From Ruminococcus sp. UBA6407 (lineage in GTDB: Bacteria; Bacillota; Clostridia; Oscillospirales; Ruminococcaceae), in the NCBI GenBank assembly GCA_002438605.1, contig DJPR01000024.1, positions 17,166-81,165 of the forward strand: DNA of 64,000 nt, in the 5' to 3' direction. Numbering within the stretch: position 1 is the stretch's first letter; the number at the start of each line of letters is the position of its first letter. The notes under the pieces were generated by a model. The model ran no database searches. It was not told the DNA's origin and worked only from the letters and a program-made list of their open reading frames with translations. Of the stretch, positions 8,214 to 16,255 are shown one piece after another. The translations under genes were made by a program, and so were the position numbers.

Positions 8214-8368
8214 ATAAGTATTATAGCAATGCAATGAAGTAATGCGACATAAGATGAAAAAGCAAACCGTATACTACAAGGCTGACGACAAAGTCTTTTG
8301 ACGTTCTTTTTGCGGTGGTGCCTTTATACGTTTTATGATAACGGATTTTAAGAAACGGAGAGGTTAAA
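8214..8368 (+). promoter_or_regulatory. Long, possibly structured leader with a 15-codon reading frame
   Basis: CGTATA (8268-8273) can pair with TATACG (8325-8330) and AAGGC (8278-8282) with GCCTT (8320-8324), leaving CTAC bulged, so a closed domain of about 60 nt can form. Within it, 8254-8301 reads MKKQTVYYKADDKVF and stops, but has no good ribosome site. GCAAACC and GACGACAAAG faintly recall cyclic-di-GMP-I aptamers, but the rest does not fit. Function unknown. The ribosome site of the next gene is GGAGAGG at 8357-8363. Confidence 0.35.
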
Positions 8369-10093
8369 ATGAATAATAAGAAAAAATCAATCTTTTTATT
8401 ATCGGCATTTATTATGTCACTTATGAGTGTTTCAAATGCAAATGCTGCTGAAATTGATATTTCAAGCTTGAATAAGGTTATTCTTGCAAAAAATCAAGCG
8501 ACTGAGTCTGATGATATAAATTCTGATAACATCATTGATATTTTCGATTCTATTGAATTAAGGAAAATTTATATGAAAAATCAATCTTCAACTGGCGAAA
8601 TAAAAACTGATAACTACTCTGCAACGGAAGAAAATGTCAAGCTTGTCGGAAGAAATTATATAAATAAAGGTACAACATGGCTTACTCAAAGTGGTTCAGC
8701 TGTTGAATTTGACGTAACAGGTACTTCTGTTGAAATTACATTGGCAGGTGACGGTTCTGTTAATTCGGAAGATGCATATAAACCAAGATATGCAGTTATT
8801 CTTGACGGTGAAGTAATTAAAGACTCCCTTATGAGTAAATCTTCTGAAACGATAAAGGTGTTTGAAAGCAAATCTTCCAAAAAAGCAACTGTCAAAGTTA
8901 TTCTTCTTTCAGAGGGAGCTATGGGTGCTGTTGGGGTAAGCAACATTTCGGTTACATCTGAATATACAAATCCGATAAAGCCTGTTCCAAAAAAAGAACT
9001 CAGCATTGAATTTATAGGAGATTCAATAACCTGTGCTTATGGTGTTGAGGGTAAATCTTCTTCGGAATCATTTAAGACTTCAACTGAAAACTTTATGAAG
9101 TCCTATGCATATCTTACTGCAAAGCAGCTTAATGCTGATTACAGTGCAGTTTCATACAGTGGTCATGGAATAATTTCAGGATATACTTCGTCTAACAAAA
9201 GAGTAACAGAAAGCCTTATTCCTGATTATTATGACTTGATTAATAAAAACAGCGATTATGCTTATGAATGGGACTTTAAAAGCCACCCCAATGATGTTGT
9301 TGTAATTAATCTTGGTACAAATGATTCGTCATATCTTAGTTATGACTTTGATGCGTCCGCACCTGACTTCATTAATGGTTATGTTGATTTCCTTTATGAT
9401 GTCCGAGAGAAAAATCCTGATGCATATATTATCTGTACTCTTGGTACAATGGGCGGATATGATGTGTATGAGCTTATTACTCAGGCTGTTGACCGATTTA
9501 ATTCTGAAACAGGAGATAAGAAGGTTTCATATTATCGTTCCACAACACAAAATGCATCTGACGGTTATGGTTCAGACTGGCATCCGTCTGAAATAACACA
9601 GCAAAACAGTGCATATGTTCTCGCTGATAAAATTTGTCAGGTTCTTGGAATTGAGTCAAGTCAGATCGGACTGAATATGGCTGAAAATTCCGAATATAAT
9701 GTTGTGATTAATAACAGCAATGCTTATGCTGCGCAATATGTAGGTTATGACAAGTCATTCTGGATAAATACTTCAAATGGTGGTGAGGATAAATCTGATA
9801 TTGAAGCCTGTATTTCAGATATAGCACTTAAAAAGGGTGCTGAATATCGCCTTGAATTTGATTATACTTCATCAGTATCTGATGTTGAAATTCCATTCGA
9901 TATCAGACTGAACAGTGATGCCAATAAATCTGCGTACAGCGATAAATTCAAAACTTCTTCCGATAAGCTGCATTATTCAGCAGAATTCACTTCTGAATTT
10001 ACTGATGCAGAGTCAGCTCTTGTATTCTATTTAGGAGGCAATGACTATTTTAATTTAACGCTTTCAAATATTAAACTAACAAAACTTTCATAA
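8369..10093 (+). CDS. Secreted CE2-type SGNH acetyl esterase with N-terminal half dockerin
   Basis: A 574-residue exported protein. Residues 1-26 are a signal peptide (cut after NANA). Residues 48-68 form one dockerin calcium-loop repeat (DDINSDNIIDIFDSIELRK), with no second repeat found. A jelly-roll-like domain (about 85-195) and an SGNH hydrolase follow, as in carbohydrate esterase family 2: GDSIT with Ser219, GTND at 316-319 and DWHP with His405. Residues 435-574 look like a carbohydrate-binding beta-sandwich. CE2 enzymes remove acetyl groups from xylan or mannan. A dockerin normally has two repeats and sits at the C-terminus, so both the half repeat and its position are unusual. Confidence 0.82.
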   Translation: MNNKKKSIFLLSAFIMSLMSVSNANAAEIDISSLNKVILAKNQATESDDINSDNIIDIFDSIELRKIYMKNQSSTGEIKTDNYSATEENVKLVGRNYINKGTTWLTQSGSAVEFDVTGTSVEITLAGDGSVNSEDAYKPRYAVILDGEVIKDSLMSKSSETIKVFESKSSKKATVKVILLSEGAMGAVGVSNISVTSEYTNPIKPVPKKELSIEFIGDSITCAYGVEGKSSSESFKTSTENFMKSYAYLTAKQLNADYSAVSYSGHGIISGYTSSNKRVTESLIPDYYDLINKNSDYAYEWDFKSHPNDVVVINLGTNDSSYLSYDFDASAPDFINGYVDFLYDVREKNPDAYIICTLGTMGGYDVYELITQAVDRFNSETGDKKVSYYRSTTQNASDGYGSDWHPSEITQQNSAYVLADKICQVLGIESSQIGLNMAENSEYNVVINNSNAYAAQYVGYDKSFWINTSNGGEDKSDIEACISDIALKKGAEYRLEFDYTSSVSDVEIPFDIRLNSDANKSAYSDKFKTSSDKLHYSAEFTSEFTDAESALVFYLGGNDYFNLTLSNIKLTKLS

Positions 10094-10096
10094 AAT

Positions 10097-10137
10097 AAAG
10101 CTGCTGCGGCTTTTAAACCACAGCAGCTTTTTATTTT
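10097..10137 (+). terminator. Terminator after the esterase gene
   Basis: AAAGCTGCTG and CAGCAGCTTT stem (with two further inner pairs), followed by TTATTTTA. Confidence 0.8.
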
Positions 10138-10240
10138 ACTCTCTTTTTGTTAATACACTTTTTTCTTTTTCTATATATTTAAATATTGTTTATTCAGAAA
10201 TTAATTCTGAACAATCTCTCGTTTTGTTAATTTTATATTT

Positions 10241-11584
10241 TTATCTGTCTGTATCTTGCGATTCTTCATATCTAATGTCATCTGACTCAGCTATAATTTG
10301 ATAATCATTTTCAATTACATTAGCGATATTATTAGCAAATTGTGTGACTTTTGAATTTGTATTATAATAAACAAATCTTATTTTTGTATTAGGGATAAAG
10401 TTATATATGTCATTATATCCATAATACAATCTTTCAGTATCACTCATTGCATAGAATGTAAAATTATTTTTTTTCTCAAACTGAGGGATAAATATGTTAT
10501 CAAGTTTAGTATATTCTGAATCAGTAACTTCAAAAAGATATTCTGTCATTTTTGAATTTTTCAAAACATTTTTGTAATTATCATTGCTGATATTTATTTC
10601 ATCATCAAATGATTTAAAGAAAGGATTTATATTGCCATTTTGTTCAACCTGACCTTCTTTGTATGCTATCTCATTCCAGCAATCATTTAAAAGTTCATTA
10701 TCAAATTCACATATATTTTTATATTGATCATAATAGCAGGATTTGAGTTCATAGTTATAACTTATGCCGCAGTTAATACATAAATACAAAACGTCTGTTG
10801 ATAGATTATATATGTTTCCGTTTAGTTTATATACAGATTTATAATTATATGAGACTGCATATGAAGGATAATATTTATAAAGTAAAAATCCGCTTTCATT
10901 TGCATCAAAATTACTTAAAATAGTTTCATCAAACAAAGCATTTCCATTTTCTGTTTTCGGATATTCAGGCAAGTCAGGCATGTCATCAAGACTGAATTTA
11001 GCCTTTGAATCTACAATACTGATAATATTTTCATCTGAATATTCATTTTGATATTCAACAAGATATATCTGATTTGTTTTAATTTTATTTTTGTCGACTA
11101 TAGCAGGCGGGTCGTAACAGAGCTTGGTATAAACTCTTACATAGATATTTTCAGAGCTTTCTTCCGGAAAGTAATATACATACAATGGATTTATAAACAT
11201 CGAAAAGTAATTATATTCATCAAGCGTGTAATCTGAATAATCATATTCATATTCGGAAAGCTCATAATCAAGTTCACTTTTTAATATATCAAATCGTTCA
11301 GTTGATGTTAATTGGATTTTTGCATTTTGGTCGATATAATTATGCAGACCATTCGGTACAGTTAAGAATAAAATCAAAGCAAAAACTGCACATAAAGCTA
11401 AAACGTGGGTGAATTTAAATGTCTTTTTTCCTGTTACATTTTCCAGTTCGGTAACTGTAAAATAATTATCCTCTAACTTTGAATTTTTATTTGGGTATGC
11501 TTTTTTGGCAATTTTGTCAAAGCAGTCAACAGATTCGGAAAGGTCATCAAGCTTTTCCTTCAGATATTTTTCAAATTCATTCAT
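10241..11584 (-). CDS. Single-span membrane protein, probable anti-sigma/receptor partner of the ECF sigma factor
   Basis: 447 residues. About 59 cytoplasmic residues (many charged, FEKYLKEKLDDL at the start) precede one membrane span at 60-77, and a long outside region of about 365 residues rich in Tyr, Asn and Asp follows. The start codon overlaps the sigma-factor stop codon by one base (TAATG), indicating translational coupling. That arrangement, and the topology, are those of anti-sigma factors. The zinc HxxxCxxC motif of classical ZAS anti-sigma factors is absent and I do not recognise the outer domain. The role as sensor is inferred from context. Confidence 0.6.
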   Translation of the reverse strand: MNEFEKYLKEKLDDLSESVDCFDKIAKKAYPNKNSKLEDNYFTVTELENVTGKKTFKFTHVLALCAVFALILFLTVPNGLHNYIDQNAKIQLTSTERFDILKSELDYELSEYEYDYSDYTLDEYNYFSMFINPLYVYYFPEESSENIYVRVYTKLCYDPPAIVDKNKIKTNQIYLVEYQNEYSDENIISIVDSKAKFSLDDMPDLPEYPKTENGNALFDETILSNFDANESGFLLYKYYPSYAVSYNYKSVYKLNGNIYNLSTDVLYLCINCGISYNYELKSCYYDQYKNICEFDNELLNDCWNEIAYKEGQVEQNGNINPFFKSFDDEINISNDNYKNVLKNSKMTEYLFEVTDSEYTKLDNIFIPQFEKKNNFTFYAMSDTERLYYGYNDIYNFIPNTKIRFVYYNTNSKVTQFANNIANVIENDYQIIAESDDIRYEESQDTDR

Positions 11585-12156
11585 TATTGTTCACCTGCTT
11601 TCTTTTGTAAAATTTCAATCGCTTTTTTATAGCGTGATTTAACAGTTGATTCAGGAACTTTTAGAATTTTTGCAATTTCTTTAAAGGTCAGCTCATTGTA
11701 ACACTTCATTATAACAATCTGCTTTTGCTTTTCATTCAGATTTTTAAGCAGCTGATTTATAAAAATACAGTCCTCAACTTGCCTGTCAGCTTCGCCATAG
11801 CTTTGTATAACTTCGTTAAGGCAATCACGTTTATAGCGCCTATAGTGTTCCATGGCAACATTTCTTGCAATTTTATAGATAAATCCTTTTCCGTTGCCTT
11901 TTGATGCAGAAAATTTTTTTATTTGAGTAAGTCTTATAAAAGTTTCTGCAACGCAGTCTTCGGCAAGATGATAATCGCCTACAATACTGAATGCAAGTGC
12001 AAAAACCCCTTTTTTAAATGTATTGTAAAGAATTTCAAGACTGGATTTATCAGTTCTGCATTTGATAATGAGTTCATTAAAATCAATGAGATCATTATCA
12101 ACGACATTAGTAATTATTTCACTCCCCCCCATAACCGCTTCGTTTGCTGCAATCAT
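11584..12156 (-). CDS. ECF-type RNA polymerase sigma factor
   Basis: 190 residues. Region 2 (about 40-110) includes FALAFSIVGDYHLAEDCVAETFIRL and the -10-recognition helix near YKIARNVAMEHYRR. Region 4 (about 135-185) includes the helix-turn-helix ELTFKEIAKILKVPESTVKSRYKKA. No regions 1 or 3, so it is an ECF sigma factor. AAGGAAG precedes the ATG. A run of seven G residues (7 C on the plus strand at 12124-12130) lies in codons 9-11. The gene upstream is closed off by its own terminator, so sigma and membrane partner form a two-gene unit. Confidence 0.9.
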   Translation of the reverse strand: MIAANEAVMGGSEIITNVVDNDLIDFNELIIKCRTDKSSLEILYNTFKKGVFALAFSIVGDYHLAEDCVAETFIRLTQIKKFSASKGNGKGFIYKIARNVAMEHYRRYKRDCLNEVIQSYGEADRQVEDCIFINQLLKNLNEKQKQIVIMKCYNELTFKEIAKILKVPESTVKSRYKKAIEILQKKAGEQ

Positions 12157-12235
12157 ATAAAACCACTTCCTTTAAACTGTTTTCATATATTAGTGACTTT
12201 AAATGATAAAAAAGACGAAAAATTTTTATATTTTT

Positions 12236-12272
12236 ATAAAAAAATGTCTGCATATTAAATTTCATGCAGACA
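12236..12272 (-). terminator. Terminator of the secreted dockerin gene
   Basis: TGTCTGCAT and ATGCAGACA arms with a T-run on the minus strand (A-run at 12237-12244). It separates the dockerin gene from the sigma-factor operon. Confidence 0.8.
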
Positions 12273-12289
12273 GGTATGACTTATGTGAA

Positions 12290-13417
12290 TTATTTTGTGC
12301 CGTTAATTATATCCCAATCTCCGCTTGAACCTGAAGAAATCATAGCATAATAAGTTAAAATTCCGGCTGCATCAATGGCATCAATAACGTTATCATTATT
12401 TATATCGGCTTTGGAAATCTGCACATCAGTAAGTTCTTCTTTTATGCTGCCTGTCTGAACTTGAGAATAGTATGTTAAAACAGCTGAAGCATCTATTGAG
12501 TCAACAGTTCCGTTTTCATCAATATCTCCCTTTATAAACGGCGTTTGAAGAGTAATTTCATAAGATGCAATGTAGTTTGTGTTTTTGGGAGGATATATAT
12601 ATATTGTAGCTTTATCAGACTCCGCAAAAGCTTCTTTGGCAGTAGAGTAATTTGAAATGCAAATATCTGAAACGTCTATTTTTTCTTTTTCAATTATTAT
12701 TTCATTTTTTTCATTTATTTTTTGTGATTCTGTTGTAATTGTGACTGATAATCCCGTTAAATCAATAGTTTCAGATTTGTATTTATAAATAGTTTTAACA
12801 GGCAGACTTTCTAATGCAATACTTGCTTTAATATATAGAGCATGTACTTCTGTATCATCCCTTATTAATTCAGGGATACTTTCCCATGATAAAAACTTCA
12901 TTTCAGTATACGAATTTACACGTTGATACATTTTATCAGTATCAATTTTTGAAAAATCAATGTTTTTTTCATATCCTACAGTTTGTGTTGCGTATACATT
13001 TCCGTTGTAGTCATAAAAAGTAACTACGCAATCCTTGTTTTCGGAAAATTTTACTTTTATATTTGTGTCCTCAGAAACAGAAAATTCAAGAAGTCCCTTA
13101 TCGTCTGCATCATATACTTTGTCACTTGGCATTGCGGTATCATTTATAAGAATTTCTGATACATGATATTTTTCATCTGACTTCAATTTGAGCAAATAGA
13201 CTTTTTTGTCCTTATCATATGTTAGTGATGCTGTGTTATTTTCATTGCCGCTGTTGTTATATTCAAGATTTACTTCAAATTTTTTTTCTGTATCCTGTTC
13301 ACTTAATTGAGTGTCAGCAGCTGCTATTGCATTATTTTTGTAATTTGCGTTAGATAAAGTACAGCACACTGAAAGCAACAATCCAATTGAAAGTGCAGTT
13401 ATTTTTTTTATATTCAT
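12290..13417 (-). CDS. Secreted dockerin-bearing protein of unknown function
   Basis: 375 residues with a signal peptide at about 1-33. Residues 45-290 are beta-rich with no enzyme motif that I recognise; there are bacterial-repeat-like stretches (YDYNGNVYATQTVGYEK and similar). The C-terminus is a complete two-repeat dockerin: GDIDENGTVDSIDASAVLTYY near 296-316 and ADINNDNVIDAIDAAGILTYYA near 336-357. Both calcium loops keep the Asp/Asn positions. It should therefore dock onto a cohesin on the cell surface or a scaffoldin. AGGAAAGG precedes the ATG. A terminator follows. It might be a non-catalytic cellulosome-type component. Confidence 0.75.
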   Translation of the reverse strand: MNIKKITALSIGLLLSVCCTLSNANYKNNAIAAADTQLSEQDTEKKFEVNLEYNNSGNENNTASLTYDKDKKVYLLKLKSDEKYHVSEILINDTAMPSDKVYDADDKGLLEFSVSEDTNIKVKFSENKDCVVTFYDYNGNVYATQTVGYEKNIDFSKIDTDKMYQRVNSYTEMKFLSWESIPELIRDDTEVHALYIKASIALESLPVKTIYKYKSETIDLTGLSVTITTESQKINEKNEIIIEKEKIDVSDICISNYSTAKEAFAESDKATIYIYPPKNTNYIASYEITLQTPFIKGDIDENGTVDSIDASAVLTYYSQVQTGSIKEELTDVQISKADINNDNVIDAIDAAGILTYYAMISSGSSGDWDIINGTK

Positions 13418-13471
13418 TATTAAAATCCTTTCCTGAAATATATAATTATATAATAATTTATAAATATAATA

Positions 13472-13792
13472 TTATGTCGAATTGTCATGTGAATTTGCAG
13501 AATGCTGTGTTAAATTCTCTTTGAAAAATAATCTGCAGTGTGGTGAAATTTTTTTCGCAAGATTTATGTATTTTTCTTTATTCATTCTCAGCATCATAAA
13601 GTCTGCCGAAATTAAAGAATTGGATTTATTGTCATATTTATATACCGCATAAAGGACTATTTCGTCCCAATCAATATAATCAAGTATTTTTTCAGCATTC
13701 TTTTCAAATTTAAGAAATTGCTCGTTTAAGCTTTCAATATCTGTAAATCCGCAATAATGTGAATTTCTATATATATCAACAAATCTTGCCAT
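13472..13792 (-). CDS. Hypothetical small protein
   Basis: 106 residues, no signal peptide or membrane segment, acidic and rich in aromatic residues, with helical stretches (FLKFEKNAEKILDYIDWDE). AGAGGTG stands at good spacing from the ATG, which supports it as real. It lies 54 nt ahead of the dockerin gene on the same strand and may be cotranscribed with it. Function not recognised. Confidence 0.55.
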   Translation of the reverse strand: MARFVDIYRNSHYCGFTDIESLNEQFLKFEKNAEKILDYIDWDEIVLYAVYKYDNKSNSLISADFMMLRMNKEKYINLAKKISPHCRLFFKENLTQHSANSHDNST

Positions 13793-13910
13793 GAAATCAC
13801 CTCTTACAGCATTAATATAGCTTTCTGATTTTTGCGGTACTACTTTTTAATTTTATCACATATTTTTGTTGAATTCAAGAGGGTTTAAATGGATTTTTTG
13901 CAATAGCATG

Positions 13911-13938
13911 AGGCACAGGTAACATCGCACAAAGTACG
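13911..13938. repeat. Degenerate dispersed repeat copy
   Basis: AGGCACAGGTAACATCGCACAA resembles the core AAGGCAACACCGCACAA with a short insertion. The remaining gap (13793-14079) holds only this and the terminator of the next gene. Confidence 0.4.
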
Positions 13939-13989
13939 TTAAAATTTTTTGCATTGTATTACAATAAATTGTACTGAAAATATGTAATA

Positions 13990-14038
13990 AAATATAAAGC
14001 TCCCACTGAAATTCGGTTTTCACGAATCTCAGCAGGAG
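13990..14038 (-). terminator. Terminator after the GGGtGRT gene
   Basis: CTCCTGCTGAGATTCG faces CGAATTTCAGTGGGAG on the minus strand (16-nt arms with mismatches), followed by an AT-rich T-run. Confidence 0.75.
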
Positions 14039-14079
14039 TTAATAATTATTCGTTAAATTCTATTTAAGCTGTTAGAAGC

Positions 14080-15078
14080 TTACTTCATAGCCTCTTCAAC
14101 AGCAACAGCACAAGCAACAGTAGCACCTACCATCGGGTTGTTGCCCATACCGATAAGTCCCATCATCTCAACGTGAGCAGGAACAGAAGAAGAACCTGCA
14201 AACTGAGCGTCTGAGTGCATTCTGCCCAAAGTATCAGTCATACCGTATGAAGCAGGACCTGCAGCCATATTATCAGGGTGGAGAGTACGGCCTGTACCGC
14301 CGCCTGAAGCTACAGAGAAGTACTTTTTGCCCTTTTCAAGACATTCCTTCTTATATGTACCTGCAACAGGGTGCTGGAATCTTGTAGGATTTGTTGAGTT
14401 ACCTGTAATAGAAACGTCAACGCCTTCCTTCCACATGATGGCAACGCCTTCAGTAACGTCATTAGCACCATAGCAGTTTACCTTAGCACGAAGTCCGTTT
14501 GAATAAGCCTTGCGGAAAACTTCTTTAACTTCACCTGTGTAATAGTCCATTTCAGTTTCAACATAAGTAAAGCCGTTGATTCTTGCAATGATCTGAGCTG
14601 CATCCTTGCCAAGACCGTTAAGAATAACTCTGAGAGGCTTTTTACGAACCTTGTTAGCCTTTTCAGCAATACCGATAGCACCCTCAGCAGCAGCAAATGA
14701 TTCATGACCTGCGAGGAATGCGAAACATTCTGTTTCCTCTTCAAGGAGCATTTTTCCAAGATTACCATGACCAAGACCAACTTTTCTCTGGTCAGCAACA
14801 GAACCCGGAATACAGAAAGCCTGAAGTCCTTCGCCGATAGCAGCAGCAGCGTCAGCAGCTCTTGTGCAGCCTTTCTTTATAGCAATAGCACAGCCAACAG
14901 TATATGCCCACTTTGCATTTTCAAAGCAGATTGGCTGGATACCCTCAACGAGCTTGTAAATGTCAAGACCTTTTTCCTTGCAAACATCAGCACATTCTTC
15001 AATGCTGTTCATACCATACTGCTTGATAACAGCAAGAATCTGCTTTTCTCTTCTTTCATATGATTCAAATAAAGCCAT
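14080..15078 (-). CDS. GGGtGRT protein (conserved, function unknown)
   Basis: 332 residues, cytoplasmic. Residues 259-265 read GGGTGRT, the motif that names this family of conserved anaerobe proteins. Other glycine-rich stretches include GLGHGNLGKML (101-111) and the helix AAAEGAIGIAEKA. It carries eight or more cysteines outside any clear metal motif. It sits 14 nt downstream of the NifU-like gene, an association that is typical of the family. The pair is therefore probably a functional unit linked to iron-sulfur chemistry, but no reaction has been assigned that I know of. AGGAGG precedes the start. Confidence 0.82.
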   Translation of the reverse strand: MALFESYERREKQILAVIKQYGMNSIEECADVCKEKGLDIYKLVEGIQPICFENAKWAYTVGCAIAIKKGCTRAADAAAAIGEGLQAFCIPGSVADQRKVGLGHGNLGKMLLEEETECFAFLAGHESFAAAEGAIGIAEKANKVRKKPLRVILNGLGKDAAQIIARINGFTYVETEMDYYTGEVKEVFRKAYSNGLRAKVNCYGANDVTEGVAIMWKEGVDVSITGNSTNPTRFQHPVAGTYKKECLEKGKKYFSVASGGGTGRTLHPDNMAAGPASYGMTDTLGRMHSDAQFAGSSSVPAHVEMMGLIGMGNNPMVGATVACAVAVEEAMK

Positions 15079-15092
15079 TGTACAAGTCCTCC

Positions 15093-15785
15093 TTATTCTT
15101 TTCTTGGGTCGATAATTTTAACAGCATCAGCAACTCTGCCGTACTGACCCTTAGCCTTTTCAAAAGCTGTATTAGCATCGTCACCGGCTTTGATGAAGTC
15201 CATCATTTTGCCGAAGTTAACGAACTGGTAACCGATAATTTCGTCATCTTCATTGAGAGCAATACCTGTAACATAACCATCAGTCATTTCAAGGTAACGT
15301 GGACCTTTTGCAAGAGTACCATACATTGTACCAACCTGTGAACGAAGACCCTTACCAAGATCCTCAAGACCTGCACCGATAACAAGACCGTCCTCTGAGA
15401 AAGCACTCTGTGAACGTCCGTAAACGATCTGGAGGAAAAGTTCTCTCATAGCTGTATTAATAGCATCACAAACGAGGTCAGTATTAAGAGCCTCTAAAAT
15501 TGTTCTGCCTGGAAGAATTTCAGAAGCCATAGCAGCTGAATGAGTCATGCCTGAGCAGCCGATTGTTTCTACGAGAGCTTCCTGAATAACGCCTTCCTTA
15601 ACATTAAGAGTAAGCTTGCAGGTACCCTGCTGAGGAGCACACCAGCCTACACCGTGTGTAAATCCTGAAATATCAGAAATCTGAGATGCCTTAACCCATT
15701 TAGCTTCTTCCGGAATTGGAGCTGCACCATGAGCAACGCCCTGTCTGACAGAGCACATGTTTTCTACTTCATGAGAATAAATCAT
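15093..15785 (-). CDS. NifU/IscU-like iron-sulfur scaffold protein, partner of the GGGtGRT protein
   Basis: 230 residues. The middle has an IscU-like arrangement: Cys49 and Cys56 (GVGWCAPQQGTCKLTL), Cys77 (ETIGCSGMTHS) and Cys106 in the helix after SEILPGRTILEAL. In IscU/NifU three such cysteines hold the nascent cluster. The C-terminal 100 residues are an extension absent from IscU. AAGGAG precedes the ATG. It is the first gene of a two-gene operon closed by the terminator at 13990-14038. Scaffold activity is inferred from the cysteine pattern. Confidence 0.75.
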   Translation of the reverse strand: MIYSHEVENMCSVRQGVAHGAAPIPEEAKWVKASQISDISGFTHGVGWCAPQQGTCKLTLNVKEGVIQEALVETIGCSGMTHSAAMASEILPGRTILEALNTDLVCDAINTAMRELFLQIVYGRSQSAFSEDGLVIGAGLEDLGKGLRSQVGTMYGTLAKGPRYLEMTDGYVTGIALNEDDEIIGYQFVNFGKMMDFIKAGDDANTAFEKAKGQYGRVADAVKIIDPRKE

Positions 15786-15812
15786 AGTAATTTAATACTC
15801 CTTTCATAATTG

Positions 15813-15892
15813 AGACAGTACCGCACAAAGACTGGTTGTATATAAGCTATGCTTTTATTTCCGCCGCACAATCCTTGTGCGGTACTGCCTTG
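15813..15892. repeat. Dispersed repeat, two inverted copies about 45 nt apart
   Basis: The left copy reads AGACAGTACCGCACAAAG; the right copy reads the inverse, TTGTGCGGTACTGCCTT. The right half also forms its own hairpin (CCGCACAA-TCC-TTGTGCGG, 15864-15882). The 80-bp unit looks like a miniature inverted-repeat element upstream of the NifU-like gene. Confidence 0.65.
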
Positions 15893-15977
15893 AAAAATAT
15901 GCAATATAAGCACATACAAACATTATATAACATTTTGTGACTAAAATCAAGTATTTTTTTATCATAACTTTTATCGT

Positions 15978-16047
15978 GAAAATTGCAATATAAAATGTCA
16001 CCAAAGATTCGGAGAAAGATTTAGTGACATTTTATATTGCAATTTTC
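15978..16047. repeat. Perfect 24-bp inverted repeat with 22-nt loop
   Basis: Positions 15978-16001 are the exact reverse complement of 16024-16047 (arm begins GAAAATTGCAATATAAAATG). It lies between two divergent genes, so it is not needed as a terminator, and it ends 28 nt before the -35 box of the efflux-gene promoter. It could be a miniature element remnant or a cruciform-forming regulatory site. Confidence 0.7.
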
Positions 16048-16075
16048 TTTGCCGTGATAATGATACATTTTATGG

Positions 16076-16104
16076 TTGAAATTTGAAAACAGATGTGATA
16101 TAAT
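16076..16104 (+). promoter_or_regulatory. Sigma-A promoter of the efflux-pump leader
   Basis: TTGAAA, 17-nt spacer, perfect TATAAT. The start point should be near 16111, about 145 nt before the pump gene and 26 nt before the leader peptide. Confidence 0.8.
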
Positions 16105-16136
16105 GAAAGCAATTAAAAATATAATGGGGGAAGAAA

Positions 16137-16175
16137 ATGAGATTATGCATTTATACAACTCCATGCAAGGAATGA
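16137..16175 (+). CDS. Leader peptide MRLCIYTTPCKE upstream of the efflux pump
   Basis: A 12-codon reading frame with a strong ribosome site (GGGGGAAG, 16126-16133) and ATG start, placed between the promoter and the pump gene. Its last codons overlap one arm of a hairpin and the anti-sequestering strand described under 16159-16252. The layout is that of leader peptides that control erm and mef resistance genes by drug-induced ribosome stalling. The N-terminal MRL recalls macrolide arrest peptides that contain MRL, although the next residue is Cys rather than Arg or Lys. No experiment is known to me; the reading rests on architecture. Confidence 0.65.
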   Translation: MRLCIYTTPCKE

Positions 16176-16252
16176 CGGACTGCATGGAGAATTAAATCTG
16201 CCGTCACACCTTGCATTCCTGACTAAAATTCATTTCAGAAAAGGAGCAAGGT
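16159..16252 (+). promoter_or_regulatory. Translational attenuator with mutually exclusive hairpins
   Basis: Stem 1:2 pairs CTCCATGCA (16159-16167) with TGCATGGAG (16181-16189). Stem 3:4 pairs ACCTTGC plus TCCT (16208-16220, 2-nt bulge) with AGGA plus GCAAGGT (16242-16252) and so buries the AAGGAG ribosome site of the pump. The alternative stem 2:3 pairs GCAAGG..TGACGG (16165-16178) with CCGTCA..CCTTGC (16201-16214) and would free the ribosome site. A ribosome held near codon 4 of the leader would block stem 1:2 and favour 2:3. This is the logic of ermC-type attenuation. Confidence 0.65.
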
Positions 16253-16255
16253 ATT

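Noticed and set aside
8254..8330. Cyclic-di-GMP-I riboswitch before the esterase gene
   Set aside because: GCAAACC and GACGACAAAG resemble parts of the aptamer, but the P1b hairpin, GCAAAGC core and second helix cannot be drawn.
12100..12240. ECF-type autoregulated promoter for the sigma gene
   Set aside because: A CGTC sequence is present upstream but no AAC-type -35 motif stands at the proper distance.
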